From contig JAKAKJ010000081.1 in assembly GCA_021824575.1 (NCBI GenBank), forward strand, positions 1-58,928: 58,928 nt of DNA, written 5' to 3'. The notes beneath the pieces were generated by a model. That model saw only the letters and a program-made list of their open reading frames with translations. It ran no database searches and was not told the DNA's origin. The DNA comes from Chloroflexota bacterium (lineage in GTDB: Bacteria; Chloroflexota; Anaerolineae; Anaerolineales; Villigracilaceae). This document shows positions 1 through 7,782 of the stretch, in pieces; positions within the stretch are counted from its first letter, which is position 1; every line of letters begins with the position of its first letter. A program made the position numbers and the translations under genes.

Positions 1-1
1 T

Positions 2-114
<113 letters not shown>

Positions 115-115
<1 letters not shown>

Positions 116-144
116 AAAGTGGCGGCTCATGAGCCGCCACTTTT
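115..144. terminator. Bidirectional rho-independent terminator
   Basis: A perfect inverted repeat: AAAAGTGGCGGCTCA facing its exact complement, with the run of A on one side and T on the other. It sits between the plus-strand SDR gene and the convergent minus-strand regulator and should terminate both. Confidence 0.85.
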
Positions 145-697
145 ATTCTCTCCAATAATCGCCTCCCCCACCTTCGCGATTCATCAACCCAAAACCAACC
201 AATTCGCGTCGCAACGAAGCAGTATCTTCATGATAACCGCTCAGGATTTCATTGACTTTTTTCTCGCTGTAACGCTTTCCCGGCTCAAAAGCTTTGACCA
301 CGTATCGCAAAATTGCTTCCAGTTTTTTGCGTTGTGCGGGAATCGTCTTCAGACTCCCATCTTTGCGCGTGTAATCGGTGATGACTTTGCGATCATACGT
401 GTCCAGATCAACATCGGCAATGGCCGTTGAAAAATCTTCGCGTGAAAGCAAGCGGCGCGTCTTTTCCTCTAACGCCTTTTCCTCGAGGCGATAAACATTG
501 TAGTAACTTTCTGTCTTCGCGCTCACGAGGCCAACCTGCGTCAACTTGGCTAAATGATGAGAAATCGTCGATGGTTTGAGCTTCAACAATGCCGCAAGCT
601 CCTCGACGCTATACGCGTGCCCCGCCAGCAAGCCGACGATCTTCAGGCGATTAGGATCCGCTAAAGCTTTGTAAAAAGAAACCAATTCATCGCTCAT
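143..697 (-). CDS. ArsR-family HTH regulator with DUF2087 domain (second of pair)
   Basis: 184 residues. The N-terminal ~85 residues form a winged helix of ArsR type (FYKALADPNRLKIVGLLA, then a recognition helix around KPSTISHHLAKL). Residues ~100-184 match DUF2087: DGSLKTIPAQRKKLEAILRYV, YSEKKVNEIL, LRRELV, and a terminal YWR. No metal-binding Cys pair typical of ArsR/SmtB sensors is seen, so the effector is unknown. Its ATG overlaps the last 4 bases of the upstream paralogue (ATGA), so the two are translationally coupled and controlled from the palindrome upstream of the first gene. Confidence 0.85.
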   Translation of the reverse strand: MSDELVSFYKALADPNRLKIVGLLAGHAYSVEELAALLKLKPSTISHHLAKLTQVGLVSAKTESYYNVYRLEEKALEEKTRRLLSREDFSTAIADVDLDTYDRKVITDYTRKDGSLKTIPAQRKKLEAILRYVVKAFEPGKRYSEKKVNEILSGYHEDTASLRRELVGFGLMNREGGGGDYWRE

Positions 698-1251
698 GAT
701 GGTCTCCAGTATTTTGAGCCATCGCTTTTACGAGCCAGCAAACCTGCATCGACCAAATCACGGCGGAGTCCAGCAGTATCTTCATGGAACCGTTTGATGA
801 TCGTATTGACTTCCTTTTCCGTATAATCTACGCCGGGCGTGAAGGCCGCGACGAGGTAATTCAGGATCACGCGCAGTTTTGCAGACTGGAGAGGAATCTG
901 TTTGATGGTCCCATCAGAATTGAGATGTGCAGCAAGCACCTTACGCGATTTCTCATCCAAGTCGGGAGCCGGGACGTACGTTTCGCGTTCATCGCCGAAT
1001 TGGTTTTTAGAAAGCGATTCAAGCGCTTTGGCATCCAATATATAAAGATCATCCGTCTTTCGTACCGCGCCGGCGAATTCAAGGTATGACAAATGATTGA
1101 ATACATCGCGGAACGTCATCTCCAATTCCGATGCAATCTGTTTAATGGCCGCCGGATGTTGTGCCAGCACGCCAATGATCCGAAGCCGGTCGGCATCCGA
1201 CATGGCTTTCACGAAATCGAGCGTATTTGGCATTTCGTCCATATTCCACAT
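694..1251 (-). CDS. ArsR-family HTH regulator with DUF2087 domain (first of pair)
   Basis: Same architecture as the downstream gene: winged helix (VKAMSDADRLRIIGVLAQH, HLSYLEFAG) then DUF2087 (DGTIKQIPLQSAKLRVILNYL, YTEKEVNTII, LRRDLVDAGLL, YWR). The frame stays open upstream to a TTG at 1311, but that codon lies in a TTGACA box and the extension would code through a 30-bp palindrome. The start is therefore placed at the ATG at 1251 (185 residues); ATGs at 1242 and 1233 are also possible. No clear ribosome binding site is present, so the transcript may be leaderless. The pair probably regulates itself; other targets are unknown. Confidence 0.82.
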   Translation of the reverse strand: MWNMDEMPNTLDFVKAMSDADRLRIIGVLAQHPAAIKQIASELEMTFRDVFNHLSYLEFAGAVRKTDDLYILDAKALESLSKNQFGDERETYVPAPDLDEKSRKVLAAHLNSDGTIKQIPLQSAKLRVILNYLVAAFTPGVDYTEKEVNTIIKRFHEDTAGLRRDLVDAGLLARKSDGSKYWRPS

Positions 1252-1256
1252 CCGTA

Positions 1257-1286
1257 AATCTAATTTGATATATATCGAATTAGATT
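1257..1286. promoter_or_regulatory. 30-bp palindromic operator before the ArsR/DUF2087 pair
   Basis: AATCTAATT-x-GATATATATC-x-AATTAGATT: 14 of 15 base pairs of the dyad match, with one mismatch pair (T1266/G1277). It lies immediately upstream of the likely start at 1251. A TTGACA hexamer (minus strand, 1311-1306) is just upstream, but no -10 hexamer lies at ideal spacing. Size and position fit an autoregulatory ArsR-type operator. The palindrome is seen; its binding by these proteins is inferred. Confidence 0.7.
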
Positions 1287-1473
1287 CGAACGGGAATTTT
1301 TTGGCTGTCAAGGGTTTTCAAAAGATTGATCGAATTTTTCGATGCAGGGATCGTCAATGAATCAGTAGCCTCGACGCACTCCATGAAAAATTTTGGATCA
1401 AGTTCGAGCTTAGAAAAAGATTAGTTAAGTGGCGGCCGCCTCAATGTTCAAACGGAAGCGGCGTTGAATGCGT

Positions 1474-1479
1474 TATAAT
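1474..1479 (+). promoter_or_regulatory. Probable -10 box of ilvE
   Basis: A perfect TATAAT lies 49 bases before the GTG start of ilvE. No good -35 hexamer is seen at 16-18 bases. The rest of the 1312-1522 gap shows nothing I can name. Confidence 0.45.
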
Positions 1480-1522
1480 GCGCTCGTAAGAGCTGGTCCC
1501 ATTTCGCTATTGGAGGTGTCTT

Positions 1523-2440
1523 GTGGATCTCTCGAAGCATGCATTCTTTGAGGGAAAAATTGTCCCGCTTGCGGATGCCAAAATCAACATAGCCACGCAT
1601 GGCTTCCTGTATGGCACAGCAGTATTTGGCGGCATACGAGGTTATTGGAACGAAGAGAAGAAGCGTCTCTTCGTTTTTCGTCCCTATGACCATTATCGCC
1701 GCCTTCTTCACTCAGCGCACATGATGGCCATGTCAACCAGTTACGATGAAGAAAGCCTGATCGAGCTGACTTTGGAGGTGCTGCGCGCGGACAACTATCA
1801 GCAGGATGTTTACATGCGCCCGACATTCTATAAATCTGATTTGGGCATTGGCGTGCGCCTGCATGATTTGAAAGACGAGTTTTGTTTGTTTACAATGCCG
1901 TATGAAAAATATGTCAAGAACGACACGAACGCGCACGTGACGATTTCTTCGTGGCGGCGGATTGATGACAACATGATCCCCGCGCGTGGAAAGGTGGCGG
2001 GGGCGTACGCCAATTCGGCTTTGATCAAAACCGACGCCAACCGCGCCGGTTTCGATGAAGCGTTGGTGCTGGATCAAAACGGCCACATCTCGGAAGGCTC
2101 GGCAATGAACGTTTTCATGATTCGCGATGGAGTTGTGATCACACCGCCAGTGACCGATAACATTCTGGAGGGCATCACACGCAAGTCGGCCATCGAATTA
2201 TTGCGAAACGAGATGGGGCTTCAAGTGGTCGAACGATCCATTGACCGCACGGAAGTTTCCATTGCAGACGAATTCTTCATGACCGGCACCGCCGCGCAAA
2301 TCATGGCAGTAACCAAAGTGGATCACCGCCCCATCGGGCGCGGCGAGATGGGGCCAATCACAGCCAAGTTACGCGACCTTTATGATGGTGTATTGCGCGC
2401 AAAGAATCCAAAATACGCTCATTGGAATGTGGCAGTATAA
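1523..2440 (+). CDS. ilvE: Branched-chain amino acid aminotransferase
   Basis: 305 residues, normal length for fold-type IV PLP aminotransferases. It transfers the amino group between glutamate and the 2-oxo acids of valine, leucine and isoleucine in the cytoplasm. Visible family features are the N-terminal GTAVFGGIRGYW, the PLP lysine K157 in ARGKVAGAYANS, E191 in GHISEGSAMNVF, and FMTGTAAQI near the C-terminus. The start is GTG at 1523, chosen because GGAGGT lies 5 bases upstream and all family motifs follow. It stands alone, closed by a terminator. D-amino acid transaminase or ADC lyase share the fold, but the motifs fit IlvE best. Confidence 0.93.
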   Translation: MDLSKHAFFEGKIVPLADAKINIATHGFLYGTAVFGGIRGYWNEEKKRLFVFRPYDHYRRLLHSAHMMAMSTSYDEESLIELTLEVLRADNYQQDVYMRPTFYKSDLGIGVRLHDLKDEFCLFTMPYEKYVKNDTNAHVTISSWRRIDDNMIPARGKVAGAYANSALIKTDANRAGFDEALVLDQNGHISEGSAMNVFMIRDGVVITPPVTDNILEGITRKSAIELLRNEMGLQVVERSIDRTEVSIADEFFMTGTAAQIMAVTKVDHRPIGRGEMGPITAKLRDLYDGVLRAKNPKYAHWNVAV

Positions 2441-2455
2441 GATAGCCATAATAAA

Positions 2456-2484
2456 AAATGCCCGCCGTTCAACGGCGGGCATTT
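2456..2484. terminator. Bidirectional terminator between ilvE and the convergent gene
   Basis: AAATGCCCGCCGTT and its complement separated by one base, flanked by A and T runs. It lies in the 54-base gap between two convergent genes. Confidence 0.85.
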
Positions 2485-2494
2485 ACGTTTATGA

Positions 2495-3238
2495 TTATCG
2501 ATTCTTTTTGAAACGGACGAGAACCAGGTTCTTCGAGCAATCCGTATAGGTGTTGATGTAAATATTATTCGAGAGCGGAAGCCCGGCCTGGTCCAGCAAT
2601 TGAACATAAAGGGTTTTGGTGGAAGCAACCGGCGTATCGCCAAGAACAAACTCCCAGCCAGATTGGCCATAATCTGGACTGGTTCCACTTACGTTTAATT
2701 TATTAATCGGCGTCCCATTCAATGTGCCGACGAGCCGTACAGACATGTAAATCATCGGGGCATTATTGGCATCCACAACAGTTCCACCGACACCAAGCCA
2801 CTTACAGTCGCTATCAGGATGAATAATGGTGCTTTGAATATAAGAAACATTGGCAGAAAATGGCGCCGTTGGAGTTGCGGTCGGCTTCGGTGTCTTGGTC
2901 GGCTGGGGAGTTTTGGATGGCGGGATGAGCGAGAATCCAGTCGGTGACGGCTGCAAAGTAATTGTGGAAACCAGCGTCGGTGTATCGGTGATGTCAACAA
3001 AAGTCGGCGTCCAGGTTGCAGGGGGCTGAATCGGCGTGATGGTCGCGGTGGGAAAAGTCAGCGGTGTCGGCAGCGGAGGAAACGGATTGAACGGCGAGTT
3101 TGGATTGATAAAGATCAAGAGAAAATAGCCGCCGATACAAACCGTTGCCAGCAAAACCAGGGCGGTCAGCAGGTCCCAAATGCTCAATTGCGAGCCGGAA
3201 CGTTTAACAGGTTGGTCGTTGAAATCGTAATTGTCCAT
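2495..3238 (-). CDS. Membrane-anchored protein with Pro/Thr linker and C-terminal beta domain
   Basis: 247 residues, not assigned to a named family. There is a short cytoplasmic N-terminus, one membrane segment at ~20-45 (WDLLTALVLLATVCIGGYFL), a Pro/Thr-rich stalk at ~48-130 with repeated TPT/KTPKPTATPT motifs, then a compact ~115-residue extracellular domain with a Cys at each end (DCKWLGVGG and TDCSKN). The domain alternates short hydrophobic strands and may be an Ig-like or jelly-roll fold (inference). It follows the PpiC foldase gene by 15 bases, so the two are probably co-transcribed and the foldase may help mature it. Confidence 0.75.
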   Translation of the reverse strand: MDNYDFNDQPVKRSGSQLSIWDLLTALVLLATVCIGGYFLLIFINPNSPFNPFPPLPTPLTFPTATITPIQPPATWTPTFVDITDTPTLVSTITLQPSPTGFSLIPPSKTPQPTKTPKPTATPTAPFSANVSYIQSTIIHPDSDCKWLGVGGTVVDANNAPMIYMSVRLVGTLNGTPINKLNVSGTSPDYGQSGWEFVLGDTPVASTKTLYVQLLDQAGLPLSNNIYINTYTDCSKNLVLVRFKKNR

Positions 3239-3253
3239 TGCGTCACTCCAAAG

Positions 3254-4150
3254 CTATGGGGCCAACACAACCGTGGCCTGTGCGCGCTGCTGCGAAACCC
3301 AGGCCCTCAAAGCGCTATCCTGCAATACAAGATAAGCATCGGGCGAAAGAGGGTGTTGAGCATCGCGTTCCAGCACCTTGATAATGATATATCCGGCATC
3401 TGTTTGGATCACGTCGCTGATCTGCCCAACCTGTAAACTGAAAGCCGCTTCTTCGACTTTCGGATCGAGTAAGTAGCCTTTTGGGAACCAGCCCAGATCG
3501 CCATTGGCGTTCGGGTCATATTGTGAGGCCAGCGTGGAAAAATCCGCGCCGCCTTTGAGCTGGTCCAACACCGACTGCGCGTCAGTCGCATTATAGAGCA
3601 AAATCTGCTGAACGTGCACCTGGTCGGCAGTCTTCGGAACCGCGTTTACGATCTTGTCGCGCATCCACGCGGCTTCGGCAGACAGCGTCAATGCGGAGCG
3701 GAAGGACGCGTCGGTGTAACCGTGAGCGGATTCCCATGCCGATAATTTGCCCGCACCGCCGAGCTGGGTTGTCAGCGCGTCGATCCGGGACTGCAAAGCG
3801 GAATCCGTTAAAGTGAATCCTGCAGCCTTTGCGCCTTGCGCGAGCAAAACCTGCGCGATCAAATCTTCGAGCACGGTTTTGTTTGCGTCCTGATCGGTGA
3901 CGGTTTTACCAAGCGCGGTCTGCGACGCTTTATAACGCGCAAGTTCGGATTGAAATTCAGCCACGCTGATCACTTCACCGTTAACGGTCGCGGCAGCTGG
4001 TTCCGCGGTGGCAGTGGGAGGCACGGGCGTTGCCGTCGGCTTGATTGGGGTCGGCGTCGCTTTGGGTCCGGACAAAGAGCCGCAGGCAGCCAATCCAAGC
4101 GCGAGAATCATCGTCAATTGGATCAAAAATACACGGGGGCGAAAAAACAT
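3254..4150 (-). CDS. PpiC-type peptidyl-prolyl isomerase lipoprotein (PrsA/SurA-like foldase)
   Basis: 298 residues from the ATG at 4150. It has a lipoprotein signal peptide ending in LGLAAC (lipid-modified Cys 23), a TPTPIKPTATP linker, a SurA_N-like helical region (AEFQSELARYKASQ), then a parvulin domain: VHVQQILLYN, GADFSTLASQYDPN, GDLGWFPKG, EEAAFSLQVGQISDVIQTDAGYIIIKV. Its expected role is folding of exported proteins at the outer face of the membrane. The open frame extends to a GTG at 4186, but that lies inside the groEL terminator, so the ATG is preferred. First gene of a two-gene unit. Confidence 0.88.
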   Translation of the reverse strand: MFFRPRVFLIQLTMILALGLAACGSLSGPKATPTPIKPTATPVPPTATAEPAAATVNGEVISVAEFQSELARYKASQTALGKTVTDQDANKTVLEDLIAQVLLAQGAKAAGFTLTDSALQSRIDALTTQLGGAGKLSAWESAHGYTDASFRSALTLSAEAAWMRDKIVNAVPKTADQVHVQQILLYNATDAQSVLDQLKGGADFSTLASQYDPNANGDLGWFPKGYLLDPKVEEAAFSLQVGQISDVIQTDAGYIIIKVLERDAQHPLSPDAYLVLQDSALRAWVSQQRAQATVVLAP

Positions 4151-4169
4151 TGTCCAAATTATACCAATT

Positions 4170-4206
4170 AAAAAATACAGGGGCACAACAGTGTTGTGTC
4201 CCTGTA
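4170..4206 (-). terminator. groEL terminator built from a dispersed hairpin repeat
   Basis: Arms 4176-4189 and 4193-4206 pair over 14 bases with one G-T wobble and a 3-base loop. On the minus strand the stem is followed by six T, as expected for a rho-independent terminator after groEL. The core (GGGACACAAC / GTTGTGCCCC) resembles the hairpin at 53416-53454. Confidence 0.85.
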
Positions 4207-4222
4207 AGTTTGTGATGCAATT

Positions 4223-5866
4223 TTAATACTCAGGCATTGGCGGAGGAGCCGGTTTTTCCTTTTCAGGAATGTCGGTGATCAAAACATCGGTCGTCAGGAT
4301 CATGGATGCGATGGACGAAGCGTTTTCGAGCGCGCCGCGTACCACCTTGACCGGGTCAATCACGCCGGCTTCGATCATGTCAGTGTACTCGCTGGTCAGC
4401 ACGTTGTAGCCGATGTTCTTGTTCTTCTGCTCGGCGGCAGTGCGGCGAACAGTGTCAATGATGACCGAGCCATCCTGTCCGGCATTCGAAGCCAGCTTGC
4501 GGATCGGGGCTTCGAGAGCCTTCTTGACAATGTTGATGCCGACGCGGGTTTCCTCGTCTTCCGAATCAGCGGCTTTCAGCATCTTATCCAGTTTGCCCGA
4601 GGCGTTGATCAGGGAAATTTCGCCGCCGGGAACAATGCCTTCTTCCACAGCCGCGCGCGCCGCCGACAAAGCATCTTCGACGCGATGCTTCTTTTCCTTC
4701 ATCTCAGTCTCGGTCGCCGCGCCGACGCGGATGATTGCAACGCCGCCGGAAAGTTTGGCAAGGCGCTCCTGCAATTTTTCCTTATCGTAATCGCTGGTGC
4801 TCTTGTCAATCTCCGCGCGGATTTCCTTGATGCGCGCTTCGATATCGCTCTTCTTGCCTTTGCCGCCAACGATGGTGGTGTTCTCCTTATCGGAAACGAC
4901 TTTCTCGGCGCGACCGAGGTCTTGAATCGTCGCGGTCTCAAGTTTGCGCCCAGTCTCTTCGGAAATCACAGTACCGCCCGTGAGAACGGCAATATCCTGC
5001 AGCATGGCTTTGCGGCGATCACCAAAGCCCGGTGCTTTGACGGCCAGCACGTTCAGCATACCGCGCAGTTTGTTCAATACAAGTGTGGCCAGGGCTTCGC
5101 CGTCAATATCTTCGGCAATGATGACAAGTTCGCGCTTTCCAAGCTGGACAAGTTTCTCCAGCAGCGGGACGATATCCTGCGCGGCGGAAATCTTCTTTTC
5201 ATTGATCAGGATGTACGGATCGGAGATGACAGCTTCCATCTGGTCTGTGCTGGTGATGAAGTAAGCCGAGATGTAGCCGCGGTCGAACTGCATGCCTTCG
5301 ACGTATTCCGTTTCATCGGCTGTAGTTTTGGATTCTTCCACCGTGATGACGCCGTCTTTGCCGACCTTGTCCATCACGTCCGCAATCAGGCCGCCGATCT
5401 TTTCATCCGCGGCGGAGTTGGTGGCAACCGAAGCGATTTCTTCCTTCGTGTCAATCTTGACCGCCATCTTTCGCAGTTCTTCAATGACAGAGTCGGTGGC
5501 CTGCTCGATGCCGCGCTTGATCAGCATCGGGTTGTAGCCAGCTTCGAGGGCTTTGAGGCCTTCGTTCACGATAGCGTGGGCGAGAACGGTCGAGGTGGTC
5601 GTGCCGTCGCCAGCGATATCGTTGGTCTTGGTCGCGGCTTCCTTGAGAAGTTGGGCGCCCATGTTCTCGAACGGGTCTTCGAGTTCGACTTCCTTGGCAA
5701 CAGAAACGCCATCGTGCGTGATGGTCGGTGAGCCAAACTTGCGGTCCACCGCCACGTTGCGGCCTTTGGGACCGAGCGTCGCGCCGACCGCGTTGGCAAC
5801 CACGTTCATGCCATTCTTCAATTTGCGGCGCGCTTCCTCAGAAAATACAAGTTGCTTTGCAGCCAT
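4223..5866 (-). CDS. groEL: Chaperonin GroEL (60 kDa, Hsp60)
   Basis: 547 residues, full length. It folds non-native proteins in an ATP-driven double ring with GroES. Hallmarks are [45 protein letters not shown], the ATP site [32 protein letters not shown], and [27 protein letters not shown]. The C-terminus ends in PAPPPMPEY instead of the Gly-Gly-Met repeats usual in proteobacterial GroEL. It follows groES by 17 bases in one operon under CIRCE control. Long open frames on the opposite strand here are shadows of this conserved gene. Confidence 0.98.
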   Translation of the reverse strand: MAAKQLVFSEEARRKLKNGMNVVANAVGATLGPKGRNVAVDRKFGSPTITHDGVSVAKEVELEDPFENMGAQLLKEAATKTNDIAGDGTTTSTVLAHAIVNEGLKALEAGYNPMLIKRGIEQATDSVIEELRKMAVKIDTKEEIASVATNSAADEKIGGLIADVMDKVGKDGVITVEESKTTADETEYVEGMQFDRGYISAYFITSTDQMEAVISDPYILINEKKISAAQDIVPLLEKLVQLGKRELVIIAEDIDGEALATLVLNKLRGMLNVLAVKAPGFGDRRKAMLQDIAVLTGGTVISEETGRKLETATIQDLGRAEKVVSDKENTTIVGGKGKKSDIEARIKEIRAEIDKSTSDYDKEKLQERLAKLSGGVAIIRVGAATETEMKEKKHRVEDALSAARAAVEEGIVPGGEISLINASGKLDKMLKAADSEDEETRVGINIVKKALEAPIRKLASNAGQDGSVIIDTVRRTAAEQKNKNIGYNVLTSEYTDMIEAGVIDPVKVVRGALENASSIASMILTTDVLITDIPEKEKPAPPPMPEY

Positions 5867-5883
5867 GATTCATTACCTCCAAA

Positions 5884-6186
5884 TTAGCTTTCGACTATGG
5901 CCAAAATGTCGCTTTCGCGCATGATGAGCAATTTCTTGCCATCCATTTTGACTTCGGTGCCGGAATATTTAGCAAACAGCACCTTATCGCCAACCTTGAC
6001 ATCCATCGGGACGCGAACGCCTTTCTCATCGCGGTCGCCGGGTCCCGCCGCCAGGATTTTGCCTTCCTGCGGTTTCTCTTTGGCGGTGTCCGGCAGGATG
6101 ATGCCGCCTGCGGTCATCTCTTCCTGCTCGATAGGCTCGACGATCACGCGTCCGCCCAGAGGTTTGAGCTTGAGCTTGCTTGCCAT
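5884..6186 (-). CDS. groES: Co-chaperonin GroES
   Basis: 100 residues from the ATG at 6186, selected because GGAGGT precedes it by 5 bases; the longer frame to 6237 runs into the CIRCE element. Family features: [38 protein letters not shown] with the mobile loop, [33 protein letters not shown]. It caps the GroEL ring. First gene of the groES-groEL operon. Confidence 0.97.
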   Translation of the reverse strand: MASKLKLKPLGGRVIVEPIEQEEMTAGGIILPDTAKEKPQEGKILAAGPGDRDEKGVRVPMDVKVGDKVLFAKYSGTEVKMDGKKLLIMRESDILAIVES

Positions 6187-6230
6187 CTTTGACCTCCTGA
6201 ATAAGTTTGTATCTCGAAATAAGCACGAAA

Positions 6231-6257
6231 TTAGCACTCCAAAGTATCGAGTGCTAA
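6231..6257. promoter_or_regulatory. CIRCE element (HrcA operator)
   Basis: TTAGCACTC-N9-GAGTGCTAA, a perfect match to the CIRCE consensus. It lies directly downstream of the groES promoter and 44 bases before the groES start, so HrcA repression and heat induction are expected. hrcA is not in the window. Confidence 0.97.
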
Positions 6258-6261
6258 TCGT

Positions 6262-6290
6262 ATGATACCGAATTCACAAGCCAACGTCAA
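6262..6290 (-). promoter_or_regulatory. groES-groEL sigma-70-type promoter
   Basis: On the minus strand TTGACG (6290-6285), exactly 17 bases, then TATCAT (6267-6262). The start point would fall at the edge of the CIRCE dyad, the usual arrangement for HrcA-controlled chaperonin operons. Confidence 0.85.
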
Positions 6291-6327
6291 GAGGAATCTA
6301 AAATCTCTTATGCAATTCTGACATTTA

Positions 6328-7782
6328 TCAGGGCTGTGTGTTGTATGAATTTGAAGTTGGGAAAGGCGTGGACGTGGCGAGGAAAAGCGGCGTGCCTACC
6401 GCAACCGGCGTGGGCGTCGAATTTGACGGGGAACATTCCTGGCGGGCAATTGCCATATTGGCTGCAATATCGGGCCTCGCGGCAATCAATCCGCTGGCCT
6501 GGACTTTATCCGCAATGCTCATCGCTTTCGGGCAATATGTCGGGTCGCGTGGACCAAGGGCGGCCAGCACGGAAAAATAAACCTGATAGTAATCCACAGT
6601 GCTGGGAGAAAGCGGCAGCCCCTTCACCGTGACAGGCGGATCCTGGGCATCGCAGGCATCCAAACCGCGGCCCTGGCAGGAGACATCGCCGCTGCAACCT
6701 TCAACGGCACACTGCAAAGCCGGGATCGAACCTTCGTAGTTACGCGACTTGAAATAAACTATTCCCAACTGTCCATAGATATCCGCATTGTCAGGCTTGA
6801 AGGCCAGGGCTTTCTGCACGTTCCGCGCCGCAATGAAGAACTGACCTTCCTGCGAATAGGTTTTGGCAATCGAAATATAGGGATTAGGATCCTTAACACC
6901 CAGTTGCTCATTGATGCTGACTGCCTTGGCAAAGTACTCCAGCGATTTGTCGTATAACTGCGTTTGCGTCTCTTCATTCGGGCTGCGGAATCCAAGCTGG
7001 CGGTAGTTTAGTCCCGCACTCAGGTACAGGAAAGTCAAGTTGGGGTCAATGGCAATGGCCTTATCGTATTCCTGAATGGCCTGATTATAGAGTCCCAATG
7101 ATTCAAGCACATACGCGTAGACGCGATGCACATCCATTAGAGTAGGATCGCGGTCAGCTGCCTGCTGGATGTAATCCTGCGCCTGCGACCACTTTTGTTC
7201 ATCAACCAGAATTTCGGCATAAAACGCGAGAGCGCGCACATTATTACCATCCAGCTGCAGGGCGCGCAGGGATTCCTGATCGGCTTGGGCCAGGTAGTCC
7301 TGAACTTGATTGTTATCCACCAGGAGGGGATTGGCATTCCAGTCGAGGACAAAGGCGCGGATGGCATGCGCGGTGCTGTCATCTGGAGCGAGGGTGGTGG
7401 CTTGTGTCGCAGATTTGAGCGCATCCTGCAAACGCGTCTCTTTCTCCGCGTCGATGGTCAGAAGCGTGGTCGAATAGGTTTGGATGCGCGCCAGGTTTGC
7501 CCAGGCTTCCGCGTTGGTCGGATCCACGCGCACGGCTTGCTGGTAAGCGGAAATTGCCGCGTCGAGGTTTCCGGCAGTGAATTGGGCCTCTCCCTCCAAT
7601 TCGTAGGAAGTGGAATTGCGCGTGGGCGTCGGCGTTGGCTGGAAGGGCGATTTGATACCGCCCTGCTGGATTTGAATGATCAACCATACCCCCCCAAGCG
7701 CGAGGATCGTCCAAAAGAACATGCGATAGATGCTTGATTCCGCGCGGCGATTGAAAATAGGACGGCGAGGAGAAACGTTCAT
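6328..7782 (-). CDS. Membrane-anchored TPR repeat protein (second of pair)
   Basis: 484 residues. An N-terminal cytoplasmic stretch is followed by one membrane segment (~20-37, FFWTILALGGVWLIIQI), a short QPTPTPT linker, then successive tetratricopeptide units such as AQFTAGNLDAAISAYQQAV, NAEAWANLARI, LYNQAIQEYDKAIAI and NADIYGQLGIVYFKSRNYEGSI. The C-terminal third holds several Cys and ends in a Thr/Pro-rich tail. TPR arrays usually scaffold protein complexes; the partner is unknown. Its start overlaps the upstream paralogue by 4 bases. The two share the layout anchor-linker-TPR and look like an old tandem duplication. Confidence 0.85.
   Translation of the reverse strand: MNVSPRRPIFNRRAESSIYRMFFWTILALGGVWLIIQIQQGGIKSPFQPTPTPTRNSTSYELEGEAQFTAGNLDAAISAYQQAVRVDPTNAEAWANLARIQTYSTTLLTIDAEKETRLQDALKSATQATTLAPDDSTAHAIRAFVLDWNANPLLVDNNQVQDYLAQADQESLRALQLDGNNVRALAFYAEILVDEQKWSQAQDYIQQAADRDPTLMDVHRVYAYVLESLGLYNQAIQEYDKAIAIDPNLTFLYLSAGLNYRQLGFRSPNEETQTQLYDKSLEYFAKAVSINEQLGVKDPNPYISIAKTYSQEGQFFIAARNVQKALAFKPDNADIYGQLGIVYFKSRNYEGSIPALQCAVEGCSGDVSCQGRGLDACDAQDPPVTVKGLPLSPSTVDYYQVYFSVLAALGPRDPTYCPKAMSIADKVQASGLIAARPDIAANMAIARQECSPSNSTPTPVAVGTPLFLATSTPFPTSNSYNTQP

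Noticed and set aside
1252-1311. N-terminal extension of the ArsR/DUF2087 gene to a TTG
   Set aside because: The extension would code through a 30-bp palindrome and starts inside a TTGACA box; the ATG at 1251 is more credible.
4685-5731. 348-codon open frame on the plus strand opposite groEL
   Set aside because: It lies fully antisense to a highly conserved groEL; the codon bias of groEL creates the open frame. No ribosome binding site and no recognisable protein.
7313-7321. TTATCCACC, a near DnaA box
   Set aside because: An isolated one-mismatch 9-mer inside a TPR coding region; single hits of this quality are expected by chance in a window of this length.
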